Positions 32,629 through 41,208 of a stretch of DNA of 43,678 nt are shown here, piece after piece. The notes under the pieces were generated by a model. It was not told the DNA's origin and ran no database searches. It saw only the letters and a program-made list of their open reading frames with translations. How positions within the stretch are numbered: the stretch's first letter is position 1; each line of letters starts with the position of its first letter. Made by a program: the position numbers and the translations under genes. Source of the DNA: Magnetococcales bacterium (GTDB lineage: Bacteria; Pseudomonadota; Magnetococcia; Magnetococcales; JADFYX01); contig JADFZS010000034.1 in assembly GCA_015232405.1 (NCBI GenBank), positions 1 to 43,678 of the forward strand, given 5' to 3'.

Positions 32629-34109
32629 GGCATCAACCCCGCTTTATGAAGAAGTTTCTCCAAGCGATCTTCGGCGGCATAGGCCACCTCTAAGCTGGAC
32701 TTCAGGTTGGTCAACGCCTCCTCAACAGTGATGGTCTCTTCCTCGATTACTGGCTCCACATAACGAGGAATGTTGAGGTTGTAGTCATTTTCAGCAATCT
32801 CTTTCAGGCTCACCATTCGGGCAGTGCCCTCCACATCCTGCCCATTGGCATACCATTGGTAGATCTGCTCCACATGTTCCGGCAACAACTCATTCTGGGC
32901 GCGGCCCTTCTTGAACACCTGGGAGGCATCAATCATAAGCAGCTGACCTCTGCGCTCTTTTGGTTTTCGGGCTCGGAAAACCAGGATACAGGCTGCGAGT
33001 CCTGTACCATAAAACAGGTTGGAGCCCAGACCGATAACAGCATCCAGGTTATCCATGCCAAGGATGTGCTTGCGGATTTTTCCCTCCTTGGCCATTCGGA
33101 ACAACACCCCATGAGGAAGCACAACCGCCATGCGTCCGGTCTTCGGGGCCATGGATTTGATCATATGCTGCACCCAGGCAAAATCACCACTCTTGGCAGG
33201 AGGCAATCCGGCGAAATTTCGCCCGAAAGGATCACTCTCCCAGACCTCTTCTCCCCATTTTTGAAGGGAGAATGGTGGATTGGCAATAACGCAATCGAAG
33301 GTGGCTAGGTTGTCCCCAGCATAAAAAGCCGGGAACCGCAGCGTATCGCCACGCTCGATGCGGAAATCTTCCGTTCCATGCAAAAACAGGTTCATGCGGG
33401 CGATGGCAGAGGTGGTAAGATTTTTTTCCTGACCGAACAGTCGACCCAGCAGCATTTGGACGTTCCCTCCGCTACGCCTCACATGATGAATAGCTTCCAA
33501 CAGCATGCCGCCGGTGCCACAAGCGGGATCATAGATTGTTTCACCCTCCTGAGGAGCAAGGATTCGGGTCATTAATGTCACCACCGAACGTGGTGTATAG
33601 AACTCTCCAGCCTTTTTATTGGTGGCATCGGCAAACTTTTTGATCAGATATTCGTAGGATTGACCAAGTATATCTGCCTCTGCATGTTGATTACCCAGAG
33701 AAAGCTTGGAAAAATGCTCGATCAGATCTCGTAATAGGTTGTCCGAGAGCCTCTCTTTGTTGCTCCACTGGGCGTCACCGAAAATATTGTGTAGCGTTTC
33801 TGGATTGGCCTTTTCAATACCACGCATGGCACTTTGCAGGGCATGTCCTATGTTGGTTGTCCTGGCTCGGACATCCTGCCAATGACACTCTTGTGGGATT
33901 TGGAAACGATGATTCTCGGGAAATTGGGCGTACTCCTGGTCACCTTCTGACTCTTGGAGAGCAATAGCAATCTCTTCATCATAGACATCAGAGATACGTT
34001 TGAAGAATAACAAGGGGAAGATGTAGGTTTTGAAATCGGCTGCATCCACTGGCCCACGTAGAATATTTGCTGACTCCCAAAGATGATTTGAAAGTGTGGA
34101 AAGATCCAA
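32625..34109 (-). CDS. hsdM: Type I methyltransferase subunit HsdM1
   Basis: A 494-residue N6-adenine methyltransferase subunit and the first gene of the operon. It has the HsdM helical N-domain (LWESANILRGPVDAADFKTY, IFPLLFFKRISDVYD), then EFYTPRSVV, motif I DPACGTGGM (194-202) and motif IV NPPF (277-280). The start codon is TTG at 34109, fixed by AAAGGAG eight bases upstream. A rare start with a strong ribosome site may set a low but steady level. HsdM2 follows with an ATGA overlap and shares the same architecture, so the pair probably forms a heterodimeric M2 core. The dyad at 34194-34211 is a candidate operator. Confidence 0.95.
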   Translation of the reverse strand: MDLSTLSNHLWESANILRGPVDAADFKTYIFPLLFFKRISDVYDEEIAIALQESEGDQEYAQFPENHRFQIPQECHWQDVRARTTNIGHALQSAMRGIEKANPETLHNIFGDAQWSNKERLSDNLLRDLIEHFSKLSLGNQHAEADILGQSYEYLIKKFADATNKKAGEFYTPRSVVTLMTRILAPQEGETIYDPACGTGGMLLEAIHHVRRSGGNVQMLLGRLFGQEKNLTTSAIARMNLFLHGTEDFRIERGDTLRFPAFYAGDNLATFDCVIANPPFSLQKWGEEVWESDPFGRNFAGLPPAKSGDFAWVQHMIKSMAPKTGRMAVVLPHGVLFRMAKEGKIRKHILGMDNLDAVIGLGSNLFYGTGLAACILVFRARKPKERRGQLLMIDASQVFKKGRAQNELLPEHVEQIYQWYANGQDVEGTARMVSLKEIAENDYNLNIPRYVEPVIEEETITVEEALTNLKSSLEVAYAAEDRLEKLLHKAGLMP

Positions 34110-34455
34110 AGAAGATGCTCCTTTATTTCCTCTAATATCGATTATTCTCTCCGACCGTCTATTCTACTACCGATGATAAAATGCAAGGACATCAAACTAT
34201 ACATGTAGTTTCATTTTGAATCGAGTAAAAGCAAGTTGTTTTATTGTTTTAATAAATAACCATAGCGTTGTTTTAAGGCGTTGAGTGGTTGTTTGAGTAA
34301 GGGGTTGGATTGTTGGCATTTTTATTTAGACTGTTGAAACTAAATGTTATTATACAATTTTATTGTCTTTTTTTTCGTGTTTAGCAAAGAAACATAAATT
34401 ACAGTTTGGTATCTTTTTTAAGTTACCATGAAACTATGTTGTATTTTAGCGAAGT
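34110..34455. other. Intergenic region upstream of the hsd operon, with dyad
   Basis: No gene is seen in this AT-rich stretch. AAACTA (34194-34199) and TAGTTT (34206-34211) form an inverted repeat around TACATG, about 85-100 bp upstream of the hsdM1 start. It is a possible operator for the HigA-type repressor of the same operon. No convincing -35/-10 pair was found for the minus strand. The metF stop lies at the other edge. Confidence 0.35.
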
Positions 34456-35283
34456 TTAAATACCCTGCATAATCTTTAAAACTGCTGAGGTGCGGTTCAT
34501 GGTGAAAAAATGCAGTCCTGGTGCGCCGTTGTCCAATAAATCTTGGCTCTGCTTGGTTGCGACTTCAATGCCAAAATCCAGCATGGCATCTTGATCATCC
34601 TTTAATTTTTCCAGTTCTTGAGCTAGCCAATCCGGTAACTGTGACCCGCATAGCTGGGATAGTTTGTTGATCTGGTTAAAGTTGGTAATGGGCATGATTC
34701 CTGGAATTATGGGGATCTTGATGCCCTGCTTTTGACACTGCTCAACAAATCTATAGTAGTCACTGTTTTCAAAGAAAAACTGGGTTATGGCAAAATTGGC
34801 CCCGGCATCGACCTTTTTTTTGAAGTTCAGTATGTCTGCCTCTATGTTTTTGGCCTCAGGATGTACTTCAGGATAGGCAGCAACTCCAATTTGAAAATCG
34901 GGATAATTCTCACGAATAAAGGTTACAAAACGGTTGGCATAGGGAAATACACCACTTTTTTTCACTGGGGCATTTTTGGGAATATCCCCACGTAAGGCAA
35001 GAATCTTGGTTATACCCTGGGATCGGTATCTATCAAGAATTTGCGCTAGCTCATCCTCATTGTCTCCCACGCAAGTTAAATGTGCCACGGTAGATAACTG
35101 GGTATCCTGTTTCACCCGGCAGGTAAACTCCACAGTACGCTCCCGATCTCCACCACCAGCACCATAGGTGATGGATATAAAGTCCGGGTTGTATTCAGCA
35201 AATTCGGAAATAACATCCCAGAGCTTGCTTTCAGCTTCCGCATTTTTTGGGGGAAAAAATTCCAGCGATATAGTTTTGCTCAT
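34456..35283 (-). CDS. metF: Methylenetetrahydrofolate reductase
   Basis: A FAD enzyme of 275 residues that reduces 5,10-methylene-THF to 5-methyl-THF, the methyl donor for methionine synthesis. It has the TIM-barrel MetF signatures ISLEFFPPKN, FISITYGAGGG, AHLTCVGD, ILALRGD, AGANFAITQFFFEN and IPIIPGIMP. This is the short bacterial form without the eukaryotic regulatory domain. It fits with metY on the other side of the window, but the genes are not linked in an operon. It stands alone between the restriction operon and the quinone reductase. The ribosome site before 35283 is weak. Confidence 0.95.
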   Translation of the reverse strand: MSKTISLEFFPPKNAEAESKLWDVISEFAEYNPDFISITYGAGGGDRERTVEFTCRVKQDTQLSTVAHLTCVGDNEDELAQILDRYRSQGITKILALRGDIPKNAPVKKSGVFPYANRFVTFIRENYPDFQIGVAAYPEVHPEAKNIEADILNFKKKVDAGANFAITQFFFENSDYYRFVEQCQKQGIKIPIIPGIMPITNFNQINKLSQLCGSQLPDWLAQELEKLKDDQDAMLDFGIEVATKQSQDLLDNGAPGLHFFTMNRTSAVLKIMQGI

Positions 35284-35502
35284 GGTTTTAAAGTTTTTCC
35301 AAGGTAAATTATGCTAAATAAGGGTTTGTGTTCTTTTGATATATATCGGAAGACATACTAACCAGCTTAACAGGCTATATCAAGAAGATGGTGTAACCAA
35401 ATATCATTATAAGTGCTAATTTCTGCCTGTTTCTGCTTCTCTATACACTAAAAATAAATATTAACATGTCATAACTTTCGATCTAATAATAGTTATGGTA
35501 GA

Positions 35503-35546
35503 TTCAAATTAAACTATATTTTGCTATAATTAATATTTGCAAATAT
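35503..35546 (+). promoter_or_regulatory. Promoter and start-site palindrome for the quinone reductase gene
   Basis: TTCAAA (35503-35508), 16 bp, then TATAAT (35525-35530) with an extended TGC in front (TGCTATAAT). Three bases later a perfect 14-bp palindrome ATATTTGCAAATAT (35533-35546) covers the expected transcription start. This is a typical place for a repressor such as a redox-responsive MarR or Rrf2 protein. It leaves a leader of about 155 bases. Confidence 0.5.
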
Positions 35547-35694
35547 AGTGATATTGTTCGTCTTCAAATTGTACTTCTTTAACAGTAACAACAAATAGCT
35601 ATACTGATTTTTCAAGTCAAATTCAGAGGGTTTTGGCATTTATCTGTATTACAACTAAATACTATTTATCACCAAACAAAAGGGGATGCTCCAC

Positions 35695-36282
35695 ATGGGT
35701 AAGAATGTATTCATCATTAACGGTCATCAGGCATGTGATTATGCACCGGGAAAACTAAACCAAAGCCTGGTTGATGTAGCGAAAAACAGCCTGGAAAAGC
35801 AAGGACATAATATTAAAGTCAGCCATGTTGATAATGACACTGATCCTGCTGGTGAAGTTGAGAAATTTATCTGGGCGGATGTTATAATTTTTCAAACTCC
35901 TGTCTACTGGATGTCTGTTCCCTGGAAATTTAAAAAATATATTGATGAAGTGTATATGACTGGCTATGGAACCCTGTTTGCCGATGATGGTAGAAGTGAT
36001 GATGATCCTAGTAAAAAATATGGCAATGGTGGGTTGTTGCAAGGGACCAAATATATGCTTTCAACAACATGGAACGCACCCTTAGAAGCGTTCACCGATA
36101 CAAAACAGTTTTTCGATGGTAAGAGCGTTGATGAGGTTTTTGTCGCTTTTCATAAAGGACAATCATTTTTAGGGCTTGAGAAGCTTCCTACATTTTCCTG
36201 CCATGATGTCATAAAAAGTCAGAATATTACTGAGGAGTTTGACAGACTGCAACAACATTTGGATGCAAATATGCCAGCTTGA
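35695..36282 (+). CDS. mdaB: Flavodoxin-fold NAD(P)H:quinone reductase, MdaB-like
   Basis: A 195-residue flavoprotein. The ATG at 35695 is chosen over 35686 because AGGGGA then lies nine bases upstream. The N-terminal strand-loop KNVFIINGHQACDYAPGKLN binds FMN phosphate. The family motif VIIFQTPVYWMSVPWKFKKY, with YIDEVYMTGYG following, is diagnostic of MdaB (modulator of drug activity B), as is KYMLSTTWNAPLEAF. It reduces quinones by two electrons and protects against oxidative stress. A promoter with a palindrome at the start site and a clean terminator make it a one-gene regulated unit. Confidence 0.92.
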   Translation: MGKNVFIINGHQACDYAPGKLNQSLVDVAKNSLEKQGHNIKVSHVDNDTDPAGEVEKFIWADVIIFQTPVYWMSVPWKFKKYIDEVYMTGYGTLFADDGRSDDDPSKKYGNGGLLQGTKYMLSTTWNAPLEAFTDTKQFFDGKSVDEVFVAFHKGQSFLGLEKLPTFSCHDVIKSQNITEEFDRLQQHLDANMPA

Positions 36283-36310
36283 ATAAGCTTAACAGGGCTA
36301 CATAAAACAC

Positions 36311-36366
36311 AAAAACCTCAAAACAGTAAAAGCCAAAATTGGCAACTGCTGTTTTGAGGTTTTTTG
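36311..36366. terminator. Bidirectional terminator between mdaB and the SpoIIE phosphatase gene
   Basis: AAAAACCTCAAAACAG (36311-36326) pairs exactly with CTGTTTTGAGGTTTTT (36349-36364) around a loop with a small inner GCCAA/TTGGC stem. An A-run on one side and a T-run on the other make it suitable for the two converging genes. Confidence 0.88.
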
Positions 36367-36432
36367 CTATCTATCTATATCAATTTTAAAATTTTTTTTA
36401 TTGCAATCCACCTTGAAAAGTTTGCTCTTTTC

Positions 36433-37923
36433 TTAAGTTGAAGTCGAATATCTGAAACCTACAACCGTTAAATCATCAACCGGAAATCTATCTCCCCTGT
36501 GTTTGTGATAGGCCTCTAGCAGGATTTTCTCTTGTTGCTCGAATGGTTGTAGATAGTTCTGGGCCAGAATTTTACAGGTACGTTTACGACCAAAGCCAAA
36601 CCTTTTGAAATCTCCCGGTTGATCAATAATACCATCGGTAAACATGTAACAGGCCATCTGTGGTGTTACGGCAATGGTCTGGTTTGTAAATATAAAATCT
36701 AGATCTGAGTGACGATAGCCAAGGCTTTGGTTGTCACCTTTTAATATTTTATACTCACCATCCTCAACCACAATAAATGGGGTTTTGGCTCCGGCAAAGG
36801 TAATGGTTTTCTCAATGTCGTTGATGAAGCAAAAACCGGCATCCATACCATCATCCGAGACAACCTGCTGTTGGTCTTGGCGTAGAGATGTCTTAACTAT
36901 GTAGTTTAGCTGTTTGAGGATCTCAGCAGGATCTTTACACTCATCATCTTTGATAATACGTTTGATGCCGGAAGAGGCAAGCATGGTCATGAACGCACCG
37001 GGAACACCATGACCAGTACAATCTACAACCCCAACAATAAAGCCGTTGTCTACCGCCTCGGCAACAAAGATATCACCACCAACAATATCTCTTGGCTGCC
37101 AGGTGAAAAAGCTCTCTGGCAAGTGACTTTGTACCTCTTCCATATTTGGTAACAGAGAAGCTTGAATGCGTTTAGCGTAATGGATGCTCTCTTGGGTGAG
37201 TTGGTGGGCTTGATGCACCTTTTCCAAGGTTTTGTTTAGCTCATCGGTGCGGTCTGCTACCATCTGCTCAAGATTTTTACTATAATTTTTGAGCTGGATG
37301 TTCTGTTCTTGAATTTTGCTTTTCAACTCATGGTTAAGATAGAGGGAGCCAGCCTGATTTACCATGACTGTGAATGATGATAGCAGGTCACTGGTTATGG
37401 GTTCGGAATAGTCTTTGCTCTCTTGGGAAGTACCCCCCAAAACAAAGCCATATAGCTCCTGATTATTGTTGTAAAACGGGCAGATTATCGCCTCATAAAG
37501 ATCTAAAACCGACCACTCTTTTAGCATGATATGGGTTTGATCAATTATCTTGCTTTCTTTACCGGAAAACCACTCCGGTAAAAATGGCAGCTTGTAGCTC
37601 TCCTCTTCTAAATTAAAGGTATTTATGACATTTAATCTGTTGTTTACTGGGTCATAGAGAAGAAACGCACTCAGCTCAAATTCAAAGGATTCGACAACCG
37701 CTTCCAATATGATGGTTGTCAAATCCTCCGTCTCTTTTGCTTGCAGTGCCTCTTCATTGCAGCTTTGGATAAACTTGAAGCGACCCAGTTCGCTATCAAG
37801 TTTATCTCTAGTGCCGACAAGATCCTGCCGAACCGTGATAAACTGGCTTACCTGAGCTTGTAGACTCTCTACAATTTTTTTCAGTTCATCATAGGGTAGA
37901 TCTTGTTTATCAGTAGCACCCAT
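36433..37923 (-). CDS. GAF-like sensor with SpoIIE-type PP2C phosphatase
   Basis: A 496-residue cytosolic signalling protein. A short N-terminal coiled coil (about 10-45) is followed by a GAF-like domain (about 60-200), a second coiled coil (AELKSKIQEQ region to VADRTDELNK, about 205-255) and the phosphatase domain (about 260-496). Metal-binding acidic residues are seen in QPRDIVGGDIF, VGVVDCTGHGVPGAFMTM, CYMFTDGIIDQPG and FPVDDLTVVGF. Such RsbU/SpoIIE phosphatases dephosphorylate anti-sigma antagonists or similar partners. No partner gene is in the window. It lies 12 bp after the FIST gene, so the two form an operon and presumably one pathway. Confidence 0.93.
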   Translation of the reverse strand: MGATDKQDLPYDELKKIVESLQAQVSQFITVRQDLVGTRDKLDSELGRFKFIQSCNEEALQAKETEDLTTIILEAVVESFEFELSAFLLYDPVNNRLNVINTFNLEEESYKLPFLPEWFSGKESKIIDQTHIMLKEWSVLDLYEAIICPFYNNNQELYGFVLGGTSQESKDYSEPITSDLLSSFTVMVNQAGSLYLNHELKSKIQEQNIQLKNYSKNLEQMVADRTDELNKTLEKVHQAHQLTQESIHYAKRIQASLLPNMEEVQSHLPESFFTWQPRDIVGGDIFVAEAVDNGFIVGVVDCTGHGVPGAFMTMLASSGIKRIIKDDECKDPAEILKQLNYIVKTSLRQDQQQVVSDDGMDAGFCFINDIEKTITFAGAKTPFIVVEDGEYKILKGDNQSLGYRHSDLDFIFTNQTIAVTPQMACYMFTDGIIDQPGDFKRFGFGRKRTCKILAQNYLQPFEQQEKILLEAYHKHRGDRFPVDDLTVVGFRYSTST

Positions 37924-37935
37924 TTTATTTTTCCG

Positions 37936-39135
37936 TCAGCTATCAGCGAGAATATAAAGTGAAGTGGTCTGGTTATGGAATGTATTGCAGCCACCAAGGA
38001 GTGTTATTTCGCCAAAACCGTATAGCCCCAGCCATGGACCGATATTATCCCCGAAGAGAGGTTTTTGCATGTTATCGATAATCTCACCTTTTTCGATTTT
38101 ATTGAACATCAAACGGCCTCTTGCAGCACAGTCTGTATGAAAAACAGCCCTTGGTTTGCGACCGTTTAGCTCGTTGGTGAGTTTGTTCATCAATCTATCC
38201 AAACCGCTAAAGATCAGTTTTTCATCACGCTGTACCAACCAGAATTTTGTTCCCACCTCACAGCTAACAGGGATATAGAAAGATTGATTCTCCTTATCTA
38301 CCTTTATGATAACATAAAGGATATGCTGGTTGTCGTACTCTTCGTGCAGTGCATCCGGCAACATGGTTCCGATACAGGCCATGGCCATGGCATCGCCAAG
38401 CTCAGTATCAACAGGAAGATCAAGTTTTTTCATCAAAAACGGCCAAGCTGGCTCCCCATCAATTTCATATATGCGGTTGGCTTCGGCACGGGTAACCTCA
38501 AATGGCATGCCAATGGGGTTGTTGCCATGGTGAGCACCCATCAACACCTCTAGGCTTGGGTCAGCAAAGCCGATTAATATTGCCCCCTGTTCCAGTTTAA
38601 CATCGTTGATGAATTGATAGTTGACCTTGGCCTTGATATTGTCCGAAGATGTGCCGCCGAATATCGGCATCTCTTTACCAAATACTGACTCTATACCTCG
38701 TAAGGCATCGTCAGCCGCAATATCAATTCCAGATGCCAGCACATTGATCATGTTGACGTTGGGATTTTTCTCCTTAAGCTCTTTGGCGGCAGCTTCAGCG
38801 ATTTCGTAGGAGTTATGACCGCGAATGTTATCCTTGTAGGCAATGGCAAATTCACTTTTTGGTCCTTTAACAATCATAACTGCCAAGGAGCGGATTTTTT
38901 CCATGGCTCCCTCTCTACCCACAACCCCAGCACAGGTACAACCAACTACTTCAGCACTTGGAGACATTTCCCGAGCTTTTTGGGTCAGTTCGGTAAATTT
39001 GTGCCCCATGGTTGTGTGAAAAATTATCAGGTCACAGTCAGTGCCGTCCTCCGATTCCAAAGATCTGGTAATACAATCTTCCATCGCTTTTTTTGAGTTG
39101 ACCATTTCATTGCTGGCTGAAAAAAATTTTAACAT
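37936..39135 (-). CDS. FIST-domain sensory protein
   Basis: A 399-residue protein with FIST N and FIST C domains. The N-domain includes CDLIIFHTTMGHKFTEL, VVGCTCAGVVGREG and AEAAAKEL, then MPIFGGTSSDN. The C-domain has IYEIDGEPAWPFLMKKL, CIGTMLPD, CEVGTKFWLVQRDE and the closing GLYGFGEITLLGG followed by HNQTTSLYILA. FIST domains are thought to bind small molecules such as amino acids and signal to associated output domains. There is no fused output domain; the phosphatase encoded 12 bp downstream is the obvious candidate. A very strong ribosome site (AGGGGGGAA) precedes the ATG. Confidence 0.93.
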   Translation of the reverse strand: MLKFFSASNEMVNSKKAMEDCITRSLESEDGTDCDLIIFHTTMGHKFTELTQKAREMSPSAEVVGCTCAGVVGREGAMEKIRSLAVMIVKGPKSEFAIAYKDNIRGHNSYEIAEAAAKELKEKNPNVNMINVLASGIDIAADDALRGIESVFGKEMPIFGGTSSDNIKAKVNYQFINDVKLEQGAILIGFADPSLEVLMGAHHGNNPIGMPFEVTRAEANRIYEIDGEPAWPFLMKKLDLPVDTELGDAMAMACIGTMLPDALHEEYDNQHILYVIIKVDKENQSFYIPVSCEVGTKFWLVQRDEKLIFSGLDRLMNKLTNELNGRKPRAVFHTDCAARGRLMFNKIEKGEIIDNMQKPLFGDNIGPWLGLYGFGEITLLGGCNTFHNQTTSLYILADS

Positions 39136-39600
39136 GCTTCCCCCCTCTTTAAGTGATTAGTATATTTATTTTATATGCAATAAGTTAATATAGTATAAAA
39201 AACAAACTTTTAGAGCCGTTTTGTGTTTTTGCTGCTCACCTGGTGACAACCAGAATCAGGTGACTTGATAAAAGAAAAGCACCATATAATTGCGCTCAAC
39301 CAAACTAATTTATATACTAACCTTTATTTACTTGATAAAAAAGCTTTGTTAAGATTTTGATAAAAATATACATATAATATATGTTTATTATATCTATCTT
39401 TTAATATAGTTCAAGGTAGATGACAAATCAAATTGTTTGTCTTCTTACAATCGATATAAAAGACAATAAAAACATGATATAAAAGATAGATAGTAGGTGA
39501 AAAGTCGATTCACAAATATAAGATTTGTGATTATATTGTATAATTTATACCATTGTAAAAACAATATACCTTAAAAACTATTAGTAAGGGTGATAACTAT
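39136..39600. promoter_or_regulatory. AT-rich divergent intergenic region with dyads
   Basis: No gene is seen. TCACAAAT (39510-39517) and ATTTGTGA (39523-39530) form a perfect inverted repeat, and TATAAT at 39539-39544 is a strong -10 for the plus-strand pair, without a clear -35, which suggests activator dependence. Another dyad (GACAAA at 39421, TTTGTC at 39435) lies further up. Likely regulatory for both divergent units. Confidence 0.4.
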
Positions 39601-41208
39601 ATGAGTACAACATCTGCTAAAAGAAAACTTCCTGTTGAAGTACAACTGGCTTGGGAGGTTATGACCTGTCGAGCTATGCGCTCTACCTATGAAGAGAGTG
39701 ATCACCCCTGCCAATGGTTTAACGACTATTTCGGGCCGTACCCTGGCTTTAGTTGGGTCGATAGTGTCCCTCCTGACAGTTATGGCGAGGAGGAGGGGGA
39801 GTATATGGCCCAATGTACTGGACAGCGGTTTCAAATCCCAGAGCTGGTTACCGGGTGTCGCAAAGCCCCGATAATGACTATCGGCATTAACCCCAACCAG
39901 ACCGCCTATTTCCCATCGGTGGATGGCTCTACCTGGTGTTATCCTTATATGGATAATGTTGAGGATTACGCCTATTATTTTCGCCATAGATCGTTAACCC
40001 AGGAACATTTTACCTTGGAATTTATCCGCTCCAACGTGATACCAGCCACCAAGATCATTGCCGAGGCTGATGGTGAGTTTGTAGGCAATATTTCAAGATC
40101 TTCAAATACTGGTGGTATTGATTTTAACCTTGAATATTATCAGGATGGTGATAGTAAAGCCGATTATAAAACCAGCTTTCATCTAAAAGATGGTTATCTG
40201 GTTTTTTATGACCAGTACAACGATAAAAAAGAGTACGGTAAATTTTTTAAAAAGGGTGACATCATAGCTGGTTGTATTGAGTTGACTCCGGGCAGTGAAA
40301 CTACGGTTATTCGCAAAAAAATCAGCTACTATTCAAATTTTGATAAAATTTTCCAGCTTTTTGTAGAAAAGGCAGATTTGGCTGACAATGAGTTACAGTT
40401 GGCGGAAGATGTCTGTCAAGCTGATATGGTAGCCTGTTCAAGCCCAGGATGGGATGGCTATTTTACTGATTCTGTACTAGAAGGCATCACTCACGAATGT
40501 CTGAACAAGCGAGGTTGGATTGATAAACAGATTCTCCAGGCAAGGCCAAAGCTGGTAATACTGGCTGGTGACAGCAGCTATGATATGTTTGCCAATTTAT
40601 ATGCCAAAAATATAGTAACAGATTTAGACCTAAGCTCAGATCTGTTTGAAATGTTGGTAAAGACCCAAACCGATAAAATTTTCTTTAAAATCCCCTTAAA
40701 TCATGATGCTGATTTAGATAAACCAGAGGATTATCAACTATGTCGGTTGGTAATCTCCCCCCATTTTTCTTATGGGGATAACTTTAGACCCCAGGTAAGA
40801 ATTTCTGATGATGATTGGAGAGTGTTAATCAGCGGTGAATACGCTGATATCTGTGAAGAGCTGGTTGAGAACAAGCAGGTTGCAGAGGCTTTTGGCGATG
40901 TTTGGGTTGTATACCTTGATGGTCGCAGTGTGGGTGGTGGAAAAAAATGTCTCACCCAAGATGAGTGGAAAGATTCCAAATATGACTGTTTTAGAAGTTA
41001 TCCAATCTATGATGTAAATGATCTGATTTCTGAGATAATTTTACAGGAGTACAAAGATAATAATCTGGTCATGAAAGGCAAACATTTTCAAAGAACAGAC
41101 GGTTCGTGTCAGTTCTGTGTCAATGATCTCTACGCTTTTTCCGAGGGGTGTCTGTACGGAAAGGTAAATAACAAAGATACCATAACAAAAACCGGGAGCG
41201 TTTCATGA
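39601..41208 (+). CDS. Unknown 535-residue protein with uracil-DNA-glycosylase-like motifs
   Basis: No family is recognised with confidence. Three stretches lie in the right order for the UDG superfamily: PIMTIGINPNQTAYFP (about 90-105, compare GINPG), ARPKLVILAGDSSYDMF (about 314-330) and ISPHFSYGDNFRP (about 385-397, compare HPS-type loops). A beta-rich insert (about 155-245) splits the first two. Fifteen or so Cys are present, with a C-x2-C-x10-C cluster near the C-terminus (503, 506, 517) and others at 23, 37, 72 and 86, so an iron-sulfur or zinc site is possible. No signal peptide. It overlaps the next gene by four bases (ATGA), so the two are translated together. The ribosome site is weak. 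The glycosylase resemblance is only by eye. Confidence 0.75.
   Translation: MSTTSAKRKLPVEVQLAWEVMTCRAMRSTYEESDHPCQWFNDYFGPYPGFSWVDSVPPDSYGEEEGEYMAQCTGQRFQIPELVTGCRKAPIMTIGINPNQTAYFPSVDGSTWCYPYMDNVEDYAYYFRHRSLTQEHFTLEFIRSNVIPATKIIAEADGEFVGNISRSSNTGGIDFNLEYYQDGDSKADYKTSFHLKDGYLVFYDQYNDKKEYGKFFKKGDIIAGCIELTPGSETTVIRKKISYYSNFDKIFQLFVEKADLADNELQLAEDVCQADMVACSSPGWDGYFTDSVLEGITHECLNKRGWIDKQILQARPKLVILAGDSSYDMFANLYAKNIVTDLDLSSDLFEMLVKTQTDKIFFKIPLNHDADLDKPEDYQLCRLVISPHFSYGDNFRPQVRISDDDWRVLISGEYADICEELVENKQVAEAFGDVWVVYLDGRSVGGGKKCLTQDEWKDSKYDCFRSYPIYDVNDLISEIILQEYKDNNLVMKGKHFQRTDGSCQFCVNDLYAFSEGCLYGKVNNKDTITKTGSVS

Noticed and set aside
39510..39530. CRP/FNR site
   Set aside because: The arms are TCACA...TGTGA, the opposite orientation to the CRP consensus (TGTGA-N6-TCACA), and do not match the FNR core.
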